DNA of 64,000 nucleotides from Saururus chinensis (taxonomy: Eukaryota > Streptophyta > Magnoliopsida > Piperales > Saururaceae). Below, piece by piece: positions 34,685 to 46,104 of this stretch. The notes under the pieces were generated by a model. The model was not told where the DNA came from. It did no database searches and worked only from the letters and a program-made list of their open reading frames with translations. The stretch's first letter is position 1; every line of letters begins with the position of its first letter. A program made the translations under genes and the position numbers. The DNA lies in assembly GCA_035235625.1 (NCBI GenBank), contig CP141145.1, positions 42,946,668 to 43,010,667 of the forward strand, read 5' to 3'.

Positions 34685-37600
34685 TCAGTCCAGTTTTGCT
34701 ATAATTGCATCTACCACTTCCTGGGTTGTTTTATTTCCTCCAAGGTCTTTGGTCCGATATACGCCTTCTGCTATTACATGTTTCACAGCCGTTTCCAACC
34801 TATCTGCAAATGATGGAAACTGCAAGTGCCTCAACATCATTGCTGAGGACAACAGCAATGCAACTGGGTTCGCTTTCTTCTCCTCTAATATCTTCTCGTT
34901 TCCAACATTGCCAGCTGAAGCACCTTGCTCAAAAATGGCATTATCAGCACCAACATTACCTGCACAAAGCGAGCAATGTGATAATTGCCACAAAGTAGCA
35001 TGTCAAATTCATTTTCTATTACAATTTCCTTTGCCTGAGCAGCAAGGTGTTTCCATTGTTTGTTCATCAGAAGGTTTGCAGTTTGGACGGTATTGCTTCA
35101 AATTTTAATTTTAAAATGTTGATCTGTAGACTGGCATAAATTTGACTTTAGTCATAAAGTGAAACAAATTTTTACACATAAAATAGGCAAGAATTAGACC
35201 ACTATTTCTCTAGATGAGCTGGACATCAGCATAATTAAACCAGAATGCAATTTGTATTTCATAATCTTCAACGGAAAGTTGCAAGATGTAAAAGAGGCAG
35301 TCCGCAAATAGTTAATTGCAGCATTAACCAAATAATATATGTATTTCTGATCTAAGCCTTTTAATTTCATTAGTAAAAAAACATTAACAGCCGAAGCTAA
35401 CAATTCTGCTAACGTATATCTCAATTAACCAAAAACCATTTAGTTAATAAAACTACAAATTTATCTTTCTTTCTTGGAAAGTGGTAGTTACAGACTAGTT
35501 CTGCTACTTAATAAACCACAACTGAACCACCAAAATTTTAATAACTTCAATTAGGTTTTTAACTAAATGAAGGAAAATATTATCAGAGAGACAATACCTC
35601 CTGGCATGACCCCTGTGCCTCCAGCAATACCTGCCGCTGTATTCGCAACTAAGTTCCCATAGAGGTTGGGTGTCACCTGCGAACATTAACAAGAACTTCA
35701 TTAGCCTTCTGCTAATTATAGACTCCTACGTCCATCCACCATAATTCTCCTCCACCCTGTAAGTTTTCAGTGAATAACAACATTCACATGCAACTTTTCA
35801 GTCTATAAACATGTAAACTTTTCCTGCATAATTTAGATTTTAATATCTATTTTTTCAGAAGATTAAAACTGAGTTGTGAGATTTCACCCATTGACTATAA
35901 AGGAAAAAACGTTTTTTATTAGAACGAAAAAACAGAATGTTGAGATGAACTAATTACAAAACATTATAGACAACAATCTGTTAAGTGGATATATTTGCAT
36001 ATTGGAACATGCTAGACACTGATCATAAAACGGCATTTTATTGTGGAAAATTGTCAGCAAGAGTACAAATTGTTAATCTTGTACTTCCATTTTTCTGCAT
36101 CTCATGAGTTTTCTACATTTCATTTTCAAAAGTAATTATATTTAACAAACTTATGCAAATAATCTAACCTACTTACTATATAACTTAACCAAATAAGTGA
36201 AAACCAGTAAACAGGTAATAAGAGGGTAGCTTTTTGAACCCTAATTTAAAAAGAGTCCAGTTTCTCTTCTGGTTGTTTAGCAGTAAGTATATAAATCCTT
36301 TTTTTAAACGTAGTACGAGTTCATTTAGGTACTGGTTTTAACTAAGAATGCATTTCCGTAAGAAAGACTTTTAGAATTTTTTTTAGGCAACAAAAGACGT
36401 TGAATGCCTCATATTCTAAAATAAGGCTTGTTTTATTTCAGGAAATGAAACAGAATAGTGTTCCTTCATCAGGAGTCCTCATTGCTCAATCCATCATTTC
36501 CATAAAAACTAGATAAAATGGTTATCATTAGGTTAACAACTTCAGACCATTAATCAACTAAGATCCAAATAGCAGCAACTGCAAAAGAAATGAAAGCAAA
36601 ACACCTAATTATTAAACATTGCAAACAATCAATTAAAGTTACACATAGATATTCTCATCACCAGCTTGATTATAACTACACAATGTAGGCTAACACTTCA
36701 AACCTATCACATAGAGATACCCAGTAAACACGGAAATCTTAGTACCCGAAGAACAAATAGGTCAACATGTAACATACCATAACATCAAATTGCTCTGGCT
36801 TGGATACAAGTTGCATGCAACAGTTATCCACAATGATCTCGTTATACTTGATACCCGGATATTTCAAAGCCACCTCTCTACATGATTCTAGAAACAGTCC
36901 ATCTGCCAGCTTCATGATGTTTGCTTTATGGACAGCCGTCACTTTCTTTCTGTTGTTTAGGTATGCATACTCAAATGCATACTTAGCAATCCGCTCGGAA
37001 CAGAACTTTGTTATCACCTAGGATTCCCACCAAATGAGAAACAGCAAACCACTAGAAGCAGGATTGTCAAACAAATAGAGCAGTTTGAAAAATTATGGTG
37101 CAACAGCCGAGTTTGGCACATACAAAGGCTTCATTCCACATTGCAGACAAGTTTTAAACTACATATAGGCAATGTCTTGTGCATCTCTCAAACCCGTATA
37201 TGTAAATTACCTCAGCTGAACTCCATTAATCTACAACAAATTAAAGCTAGAACGTGAGCCTCTGTCCTAAGAACTTGATATTTTCAGGAATCTCTAATAA
37301 AATATTGTCTAGAACAAGTGTACGCGCAGTCCTATTTTATTCAGTCTTTTCCAATACATTTCTTTGTTTTTGAGCAAACTTATTCCATATAGAAATTGAA
37401 GGAAAAGAACAATAGCTGACAGCTCGAAAAAATACCTTAAGGCTCTCGACAACACCGGGAACCACCTCATGCTCCAGCCCAGAGTACTCCCCCTCCGTAT
37501 TCTCCCTAATCACCACGATGTCTACATTCTCGTGCCGGGTCGGCAACCCCTCCAGATTAAAACAATGAACAAGCGAAGCAAAAATATCGAGCTCCTTCCT

Positions 37601-37972
37601 CAGCTGCACGTTGAGCGAGCTAACACCGCCGCCCACCGGAGTCGCGAGCCCGCCTTTCAAGCAAACTTTGTTCTTCTTAATGGAATCGATCACCTCCGGA
37701 GGAACCTTCTTCATGTCGCCGTGGACCTCGTAGGTCTCGAAGTAGACCGGGGCGTGCATGGCCTCCATGACCTGCTGGACGGCGCCGGTGACGAGGGGAC
37801 CGATCCCGTCACCGGGAATCAGCGTCACGGCCCTCGGGGCGCCGTCACCGGGACGAGGCATGTAGGTGACGGATCGGGTGGGAACGAGCCCTAACCCTAG
37901 GGAGGCGTCGGGAGGAGACGGGCGGGGTGCTCGGAGGAGCTGCTTGAGAAGGGGTAGGGTTCGTCTCGCCAT
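34685..37972 (-). CDS. IDH1: NAD-isocitrate dehydrogenase, regulatory subunit, mitochondrial
   Basis: This is the non-catalytic subunit of the mitochondrial enzyme that oxidises isocitrate to 2-oxoglutarate in the TCA cycle. Exons by eye: 37972-37436, 37017-36778, 35676-35598, 34959-34685; all GT-AG and in frame, 376 residues. A presequence of about 40 residues ([16 protein letters not shown], Arg-rich) precedes [12 protein letters not shown], the usual start of the mature part in plant IDH-I. Other landmarks are [81 protein letters not shown] and the C-terminus [14 protein letters not shown]. This pattern matches the plant regulatory group (Arabidopsis IDH1-3) rather than catalytic IDH5/6; the number in the symbol is by similarity only. 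Start chosen at the first ATG. Confidence 0.95.
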
Positions 37973-38369
37973 CGTCGTCGGGCTCACCCCCCAAACGGAT
38001 TCCCACGACTATTACTTCCTTCCCTCCGCCAACGAATCGGCACTGATGGACGGAAAAGGGGCGGCGGAGGAAGCCAATTTGACCTCGCGCGGAATTCGGC
38101 AGGGACGCTTCCTCCGATTCCCTGTATCAATCAAAACTCGCAAATGGAATTCCACCCTACAACACAACACAGACAAGCGAAAATGGAACGAATTTTCGAC
38201 GACTTTATTTTGGAAGAAGACTTTTCCAGACTATTCTCTCGAACCGGAGTTGTGTCGAACCAGGACCAACATCAACAGGGGATGTGTCCGGTTCTGGTTC
38301 AACCAGGGCGATTTTTCGCTCTAATCGTGGTTTTAATGGACTTTGTTAGATGCCCTTGAATAATAAATA
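37973..38369. promoter_or_regulatory. IDH promoter and leader region
   Basis: The region upstream of the IDH start is moderately GC-rich near the gene. I see no clear TATA box. It ends at the target-site copy TAATAAATA (38,361-38,369) of the Mutator-like MITE. Confidence 0.4.
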
Positions 38370-38876
38370 GAACGTGGCTATTTAAACCCCATTTTTTTCC
38401 TTGTGTCCCCCTTATCTCTTTTACCCCAACCTCCTTCTTTAAAATATCTCACTTATCCCCAAAATTTATAAATAAATAAAAAATACACCCCACCTTCCCA
38501 CTTCCCCTTCTTCTCAGGTGGAACATAGGTTGCCCCCAAGCTGGCGACCAACCGGTCATGGCCAGCAAGCCGGATCCGGCCGGTGTGGCAGATCTAGTCG
38601 TGTCGGCTCCACATGGTTAGACTGGCCACGTAGGCCCGCACTGTGCGCGGCCAAATCTGGCTGGATTTTGTCACCGGAGTTGTCGTCAGAGTCAATGTTG
38701 TCGTCACCGGAGTTAATGTCGTTGTCACTGGAAGATAAAGGTGGGGTAACTGGGGTTTAATGTAATGGGGAAGTATGAGCAAAATGATGGGGGAAATATG
38801 GGGGATGAAGTAAAAAAAATTTACTTTGTTTTGGGGGACACATAGAAAAAAAAGTGTGGTTTGAATAGCCACGTTC
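38370..38876. mobile_element. Mutator-like non-autonomous element with 9-bp TSD
   Basis: The 507-bp element is bounded by the exact 9-bp direct repeat TAATAAATA (38,361-38,369 and 38,877-38,885). Its ends are inverted repeats starting GAACGTGGCTATT.AAACC and continuing with mismatches for about 55 bp to GTGTCCCCC. A 9-bp duplication and ends starting with G fit Mutator-like elements. The interior contains a GC-rich 130-bp stretch (CCGGATCCGGCCGGTGTGG) and short TTGTC(G)TCACCGGAGTT repeats. No transposase is present. Confidence 0.88.
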
Positions 38877-38885
38877 TAATAAATA

Positions 38886-39845
38886 ATAGCCTACTCGCCG
38901 TATGCTTGCCATGCCGTCTTATAGACATTGGCGTGCACATGGAACCTGCACGAGAGTGTGCAGTAAATTGCTATCTCAAGGAATTCTGATTGCCCAATAA
39001 CAATAGGATGATATCACTATCTGTCGACCCAACCCGGTTTATCCAACTCGGGCTTCAAATTGAGCCTTAAAACGTTCATCACATTGGTTCGGACTTTACG
39101 GGGCCAGTGGAGCATAAAAAACTATTATATTTATGTAATCTTTTTATATTTGAGATTAATAGTGCGTATGTTAACGTTAATGTTATTGACACTAATATAT
39201 ATTAATATATACACCGTGTATATCATTAATCTTTGGATAAAAGACTTATACATATATTGTCACAGTAAAGCATAAAAATTTATTGCAAAAAATGACCGCT
39301 TTCTCGGGTGCACTGTAGCCCAATTTCTCACGTGGACATGGAAGTGGAAGTCCCTCTCTCACTCCCCTTGTTGAATAGTTTCACGCTACACGGTCACTAG
39401 CAGTAAAGCGTAATATTTGTGATATATATTGAGTGTATATATATATATATAGCGTATTACATATTTAGTAATGCTGTACAATATATATAATATATTACAC
39501 AAAATTTACAGAATAATGCGTAATAGTCAGCACACCAAATATGTAACATTATATATGCTCCAAGCTTTGATGCTCCGTGACAGCACGCAGAAGGAGGAGA
39601 GGCGGAATGGCTATATTACGCTAGGCAATGCTACGTACGGTCGCTCGCATGAAGCTCACCACGCTGAGCGGGATTCATGCGCGTTAACGCACGGGATGCA
39701 CATTGATAGCGCACGCTAGGAGGCCGTGCCTTACTTAACATGCCGCACCTGAGCGATCTGAAATAAGGAAGTGAGCGAACGCGTCCAGTCCTCCTCCCCC
39801 CTCCCTCAGTTGCTTCCAACCCCAAATCAAAAGACCCCAACGGCC
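38886..39845. promoter_or_regulatory. Intergenic and promoter region of the C2 gene
   Basis: It contains MITE M1 copy b (39,136-39,247) and a short (TA)n run near 39,436-39,452. The DNA becomes GC-rich about 100 bp before the C2 start codon. Open frames here are short and look random. Confidence 0.4.
39136..39247. repeat. Palindromic MITE family M1, copy b
   Basis: The left arm is TAATCTTTTTATATTTGAGA and the right arm ends TTAATCTTTGGATAAAAGAC, an inverted pair. The core is GTTAACGTTAATGTTATTGAC.. followed by alternating AATATATA tracts. Confidence 0.7.
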
Positions 39846-40805
39846 ATGGCGTCCAACCACCCGCCTCCTCCTCCCAAATCCTTCGATCTGGACCTCACTA
39901 TCGTCTCCGCCAAGCACCTCAAAAACGTCAACTGGCGCAACGGCGACCTCAAGCCATACGCCGTCTTCTGGCTCGACCCCGATCGCAAGCTCGCCACCAA
40001 GCCCGACGATTCCGGCTCCATCCGCCCCGTCTGGAACGAGCGATTCTCCCTCCCCGTCCCGCCCCCTCTCCACGACGCCCTCCTCTCCCTCGAGATTTTC
40101 CACTCCAAGCCCTCCGAGACTCCCAAGCCCCTGGTCGGAACCCTCCGCATCCCCCTCGAAGACCTCCTCGACTCCTCTGCCGCTGCCTCCTCCCCCTCTC
40201 CTCTCAGAACCCTTGATCTCTGCCGCCCCTCCGGACGCCCCCAAGGCAAGATCCGCCTCAAGCTCGCCCTTCGCGAACGCCTCCCCCCTCCCCCAACCCC
40301 CCCTCCCGCCTCCGACAGCGACCTCACCCCTCGGTTTAACTCCGGGTATTACTACCCCGCGGCCACCATTCCTCCACGTGACTACCGGCCCTACTCCAGC
40401 TCACCCTACGCCAGCCATTTCCTTCCTGCGCCTCCTCCAGCCTATGGCAATTATTCTGATCCGTACTCCGGATACTATCCTGGCGCGTACTATTCCCACT
40501 CGCCGTCTCCTCCCCCACCACCTCCTCCTCGGCCCACTTCTTATTTTGATAGGCCCTCCATTTATGGCGGACCTTCTGCACCGGTGGATTACACGACCGG
40601 CGGTGGTGGTACTTTTTATGACCACAAGCCCAGGGGAGCCAAAATGGGCCTAGGGGCGGGTTTAGCTGCGGGTGCTCTCGCTGGAGCCGTAGGCGGGTTG
40701 GCCCTGGAAGAAGGATTGAAGTACGGTGAAGACAAAATTGCTGAAAAGGTGGAAAGTGATCTTACCGCAAGAGACGATTATAGTGATTATCGCGGTGATT
40801 ACTAG
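39846..40805 (+). CDS. SRC2-like C2-domain protein (single exon)
   Basis: The 319-residue protein has an N-terminal C2 domain (about 12-145; FDLDLTIVSAKHLKNVNWR, then LKPYAVFWLDPDRKLATKP and PVWNERFSLPVP), a Ca2+/phospholipid-binding fold. This is followed by a Pro/Tyr-rich linker (about 150-250, with PPPPPPP and YSGYYPG stretches), a glycine-zipper-like segment (GLGAGLAAGALAGAVGGLAL, about 275-295) and a charged tail. This layout is typical of SRC2/SRC2-like plant proteins linked to cold and defence responses and to membrane targeting of respiratory burst oxidase. The start at 39,846 (GCCATGGCG) has an ideal context; an upstream in-frame ATG at 39,771 would add 25 residues without domain support. 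Very GC-rich, no intron. No direct neighbour link is seen. Confidence 0.92.
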   Translation: MASNHPPPPPKSFDLDLTIVSAKHLKNVNWRNGDLKPYAVFWLDPDRKLATKPDDSGSIRPVWNERFSLPVPPPLHDALLSLEIFHSKPSETPKPLVGTLRIPLEDLLDSSAAASSPSPLRTLDLCRPSGRPQGKIRLKLALRERLPPPPTPPPASDSDLTPRFNSGYYYPAATIPPRDYRPYSSSPYASHFLPAPPPAYGNYSDPYSGYYPGAYYSHSPSPPPPPPPRPTSYFDRPSIYGGPSAPVDYTTGGGGTFYDHKPRGAKMGLGAGLAAGALAGAVGGLALEEGLKYGEDKIAEKVESDLTARDDYSDYRGDY

Positions 40806-41783
40806 GAAGCAGGAGGGAGTAAGGTTCGTGGATGTTGACTTGTTGAGAGGTAAATGCTTATAACTCTTATGTGTCTACGTGATTTTTAGGTTTAATACTG
40901 CTTGTAAATAGTGATGAAATGCTTATGGTTATGGAAAAATGTGGCCACCAAGTGTTACTTCCCTTGATTATATTGTTGGAACAATGTGTATTTAGCTGCT
41001 ACATATTAAAGGAAATATCCTGATATATGTGGTTACTATATTATCCAGCTGATATGATGAGGCCCAGGTTTGTGCCATGATGGATATGATCTCATGTAAT
41101 GTCACATTTTATCAATCGTCTCATGGTGTAGACAACGCGACTTTGTAGTGGGTACCGGGTGGGTTTTTTTTCTGGGTCTATATTTAATTGCTTCCAAAAT
41201 GATTTGTAATTGTATTTGTTTGGATATCACAAAGTGGGGAGGCAATTTTGTTTCAATAACTATGTCTGAGTGTATTCAAGCTGGAAAATGTTCGTGGAAA
41301 TAGAAGCATAACTTGAAGGTCGTTATATTCATAAAGCCATGGAATTGGTTTTGCCAACGCTCCATACGACGTGTTAGCTAGTACTCCCTCCATGTTAGTT
41401 CATTTTGAAAAATCAATTAGGACACTTACTTTAGGACGGAGGGATCCTTGAGGAGAAAAGACTATTTCTGCAGAATAGAAAAGTTGAACTTGGAAACATG
41501 TGTTCTAAATGATACTGAGTTTTCTTCTTGCAGGGTTTTGTTTTACTCTGTGATGTTTTGCTACATGTCCTTATAAATCTCGTGCAAGGGAAAAAATCGG
41601 TCCACAAACTGTAGCCCAAGGAAGGCGCATGAGCTTACAGAGTACCCTTTTTTACATGTATATGTGATCTGTTAATCCAATATAAGTGTTGAAATTCTTA
41701 GTTTAAAAATTTAGAAAATTTCCAAAAAATGCAATTTGTCTACGAAAAGATAAAAGGGAGTGACACACGAACTTCATATTAGA
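40806..41783. other. 3' flank of the C2 gene with a MITE remnant
   Basis: It holds the presumed 3' UTR of the C2 gene, then AT-rich intergenic DNA. At 41,384-41,446 a short Stowaway-like remnant starts TACTCCCTCCATGTTAGTTC and ends TTAGGACGGAGGGA, an inverted pair. Confidence 0.5.
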
Positions 41784-42976
41784 TACTCCCTCGGTATTAT
41801 ATTAATAGATCCAATAGAAAAAAAAATTGTTCTATAATAATTGCACCATTTTACTTAATTTAAACCTAGATGAATCTATTATGCTTCTCACTTTTTGGGG
41901 AACCACCAACCGGATTACCACCAGCCTCTACCTGACCCGCGCAGCTGGAATTTCAAATTTTTGATCCGGAGTTTTTGGTTGCTATAGAGACGGTTCTCTC
42001 TATCGTGTTAATCTCGCAGTTTGAGCTGGAAGCGTCGGAGTTGTGTCTGATTCCGGTTGAATTCGAGTTTCAAATTTTGAATCTCGGAGAATTTGTTTTT
42101 TTCGTAGGTTTTGCCGTTTGCAGGTCATTCTCATTGTATTTTTATTTCGCTGTATCTTTTGTTTTGTCCGTTTTTTTTCCTGGAAACAAATGGGAAGAAG
42201 CTACTCTGAGTTCGTTTGAATTTCTTCAATAAATTCTGCTCTGAATTTTCTGGTCTTGTTTGAGCTATTCCCGGCTATCTTCACCTCCTCCTTCAACCCT
42301 GGCAGGTCCGCCATGAACACGTGCGCGTTCGGTATAACGGCAAGTTCCCCTGCCATCCCTCCGCCTCCATCGAGATAGGCCACCTCAAGAGCCGGATCGG
42401 CCAAAGTTTCAGCCTTAGTCTCAGTTTCAGCAAATGGTACCTCGTTGCCATCTCTCTCCCTCCTTTCGTACTCCTCATCTACTTCTCTCTCGACATCCGT
42501 AGCCTCATCCGCGGAGTTTCCTTCTCTAGCTCAATAATTGATTCATTGCCGAGCGACCGGATGCGGGAGGTGTAGTTGCACGCGCTCTACCTGCTAGGGA
42601 ACCAGCAATTAGTCCTTCTAAATCTGTGGAATCGAAGTCTGAGCTATATTCCAGCTCCAACTCAGGTTCCAATACGACAAATTCTAAATCTTCGTTAAAT
42701 GCAGAGGTGATTCCGTCTCTAGTCCTGTTCGATGACATCAGATCTGCGTTGCCTGATCAGATTATTCAACAATCTCTTTTGTCTTCCCATTGGGTTGGGA
42801 ACGTGTCGGAACTGGCTGATGCCAATGTGGTACCCCAAATTGGTTTCGATATGTGAAAAACGTGCCCCCCTAACATAATACCCATTTTTATTACGCTAAT
42901 GCTTAGGTGAGATTCACTATAAGATAAAAATAACAAGAAAAGGAAATAGAACTATTAATATAGGACGGAGGGAGTA
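41784..42976. mobile_element. 1.19-kb Stowaway-like element with non-MITE cargo
   Basis: The left end TACTCCCTCGGT..TATATTAATAGATC and right end (reverse complement) TACTCCCTCCGTCCTATATTAATAGTTC are inverted repeats with TA at both outer edges, as in Stowaway elements. Ordinary Stowaway MITEs are 80-350 bp; here about 950 bp of moderately GC-rich DNA lies between the arms (about 41,900-42,870). One cargo segment on the minus strand (42,276-42,323) reads HVFMADLPGLKEEVKI, close to the start of the small heat-shock protein (HSP20) domain. No transposase is visible. Either gene capture or a later insertion into a MITE could explain it. Confidence 0.6.
42201..42404 (-). pseudogene. Possible small heat-shock protein fragment
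   Basis: A 67-codon open stretch on the minus strand contains PNAHVFMADLPGLKEEVKI, which resembles the first strands of the HSP20 domain (plant pattern: AHVFKADLPGLKKEEVKV). No other HSP20 part follows: the downstream sequence is unrelated, and there is no ATG at the head of the stretch. It lies within the Stowaway-like element, so it may be a captured exon piece. The match is short; chance similarity is possible. Confidence 0.4.
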
Positions 42977-45900
42977 ATATTTATATGCTTCTCCTTGGAT
43001 GATTACGTTGGGAAGGACACGCATGAAATCTTTGTTAGGACCCATACGATCATGGAGCAGCAAAGCGTAGTTGCACACTTAGCATGTGTTACGAGCATAA
43101 CGCATTGCTGCTCCGTGACAATATGAACCACTCAAAAGATGTTTGGTCCTATGTAGTGTTATGTCTTTTACAAATGTCGGTCTGCCTCAGCTAAGCTAAT
43201 ACGCTTGTAAGTCGGCCCGGTATTAGGCAGAATGGTTCATCCTGATTTTGGACGGAATAACTTCGTCAAAATTTTGGATGGTATAAAAGAATTACGCCAC
43301 CTATCCTGCCATCAATGGAAATTGGAGGGGCAGCTAAGTCACGGGGGCACCCGTTTGTCTTATTCATCATCTGCAGATCTGCACAGGGCCCCCCGGTTTG
43401 GGAAAGAAAATACTGTGTTTAAGGGGTCCGGATTAGCAACTCGTTTGTGCAGCCAAAGAGTTGCTGCTTGTTCGCTTCTCTTGTGACGCGTGTCCCACCT
43501 CACCAAAGACCTGCTCCCTCTCCTTCAGCCCTTAACTCTTGCGCTTCTGCCCTGCTCAGCCCGGGACCTTGCTCCACCCCAATGCTGCCATAGTTCTGCT
43601 TGGCCTCGTTCATTGCTATATGACGACCATGGCATCCATATTGTCTACTTTGTTGTTGTGTCCTTGTTGAAGTTGAAGTGGCACTTCTCTAGCATTAATC
43701 TCAATTGCCTCACTGTAGTTATTGCCAGAACCCATTTTACTGTATTTTAGCTGAATTGTTGCCCCTCAACCAATTCAAAAGTTGGGTTATGCAAAGTACT
43801 GTGCTTGGATGGCACAGCCATGGCTTCCAAGAGTTGTGAATCATCTTTAAAAGCCCCAGGCCCACAATTGAGGCTTGATCTGAAGACTTGGAGTAGAGCT
43901 CATCCAACTAGTGGATGTAAGGGTAGGTCTTCGAGTTTTGGGACCTCTTAACGTTTTGCTTCTTCCCTAAGTATTTGCTAATGTTCTCCGACTTCTCTTT
44001 GTACATCTTGGCACTCCTTGTTACCCCATTGCCTCCTTGGAAGAGCTAACCTCTTCCCACATAGGAGCCTCAAGACTTGGCTCCTGGAGTTAATATAATC
44101 CACATTGCTTACATTGTTGAGACAACTATTTGTGTTGCCATCACTCTTGAAAGATTCCATTAACGCTGCATTGTTAGCTATTTTCCCACCTAACTTCGTC
44201 TCTTGTAAGCCTTTTTTTAGCCTCCATTTGGAAGTAGGTTTTGCTGGGTATGCTGATACTCTACCCCGTGAACTTCTCAAAGAAAGAGATAATGACAACT
44301 TCTCTGCTTGAAACAAGGGCCAGATCCCGCTGGAAAGTGAATGAGGAAGGAGACGTTGCACCTTCTCCCTCTGGCCATGGCAGCAGCTCTTTTCTCGCAG
44401 GTAGGAGTTGCTGATCCGGACTCGTTGCGATGGTCTATGCCGTGCAATGGCCGAGGCCAAGCATAACTGAGGTAGGTTTGGCCCTGGACCTTGCTCCTTG
44501 GTCAATATGATTGGAAAGCTCTTACTTGGGACTCTTTGGGCCAAGATGGTATTAGGACAAAACTATGGACAAATTATCGTTGTTGGTGTCATTGGGGCCC
44601 TGCTAAAAACTATTTCAGAGCATGGATGCCCAAAAAATAAAAATAAAAAAGTAACATTAATTTTTCCAAACTTGTAAAAAAAAAGTAAAATTTTGGGGGG
44701 GCCTGCAATTATGGGTGTCAAAATAGGCAGCCAAAGAATTATAGTCTTCGCAACTCACACGCCACTAAGAATAACATGAGGTTGTAAGTGATGCAGGTTC
44801 TGGGTGACCCGCTACTTCTATAAAAATTCTAAATTAGTGTTTTGGTCCTTTTAAGTACGTAGTAGAGGACAAGAGATGAAACATTGCTTACAATCTTTCC
44901 TGACTGGTGAAGTTCATTCATTGCAGACAAACGGGCTACAGCAATAGACAACCCTTATCTGCAACTTATGCATTATGGGCATACAAAAAAAGTTCATTTT
45001 TTAGTGCGGACGAATGTAGATGGACAATGGACAAACAGATGTCATTTGCAACCCTTAATATAATAGACGAAATAGGTTAATATGAACTCACAGATGCGTG
45101 AGCCGCAACATCTCGAGCCTTCAAATAGAGATCATAGATATCTAAGTGAATGATTGGCATCATAGAAATTTTTTTGGTGAAAGCATTCATCAGTTACAAA
45201 AAAAAAACAAGCATTCATCTATAAAACAGATATACCAATCACGATCAAAACATGTCAAACAAAATGACGCAATGGTTGGATCAATCCATGTTGATAGAGA
45301 GTTCCAGGGGTCCAATCCATGTGGCGTAGCTTATTTTAGAAACGGATGAATTAGCCCCCAGACCATACTTGTCAGTCAAGGTGCTGATGCTACAAGCTCG
45401 CAAGTTGGATGCTGCGGCATCAACAAGTACGCTAGCTTGCATTATTGTGTAACCAGTTGTGTCGTCAAATTCGATTGCACGGTTTTCGGAATCTGATATG
45501 ATCTAAAGTTGTTTATCTACCTCCAATAGTTTCAAACATAATGAGATATTTTAAAGTGATAGCCCAGTCACAGCCCTCTTCTTGGAACTAAAAATTTAAT
45601 TGTTCAGTCTGATTATCATTTTTTTCCATTAACGAGGGTTGCTCAAGTCCTTAGCACCTGATTAGGCGGGGCAGGCCCAACGACCTTGAATCGTAGACAT
45701 ATGGTGCGTTGTCTAGATATAATTCGTGTGGGTGCACATCACATGCATTGGTAAGGTGGCAAGTGCCAAATGGGTTCAAACGGAGGAGCCTCAGGGTCCT
45801 GGCAGTCAATCTAATTATATGTTTTTTAAATCAATTTATATGTGTACCATGGACCATGAAACCAAAATAAAAGAAAAGAAAGCAGAAAAAGATAAACCAA

Positions 45901-46104
45901 GGACCTCTCTCTCATACATAATTAGAACAATAATTCTGTCATTACACAAAAATTTCCGCAATAAAGTCCCTGATTTAAAAAACATTGGCCCGTGCCCTTC
46001 AACTTGTAAAGCAATCTAATAAACAAATATGAAAAAGAAAACAAATTCTCAGCATACAGAGTGCACAATTTACAAAGGCTACGAGCATTTGCAAATCAAC
46101 TAAA
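42977..46104. other. Intergenic, no recognised gene
   Basis: This 3.1-kb stretch is mixed. A GC-richer part (43,200-44,560) has several open frames, the longest 188 codons on the minus strand (43,978-44,544, without a good ATG near its head). I recognise no domain in it; it may be decayed transposon or pseudogene DNA. From 44,560 on it is AT-rich and plain. The adaptin 3' UTR should lie just below 46,105. Confidence 0.4.

Noticed and set aside
34885-35067. 60-codon frame at the 5' side of IDH exon 4
   Set aside because: It reads from intron 3 across the acceptor in the wrong phase; the real exon starts at 34,959 with family-conserved sequence.
39771-39845. Upstream ATG giving 25 extra residues to the C2 protein
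   Set aside because: The ATG at 39,846 has an ideal context and matches where SRC2-like proteins begin; the extra residues show no domain or targeting features.
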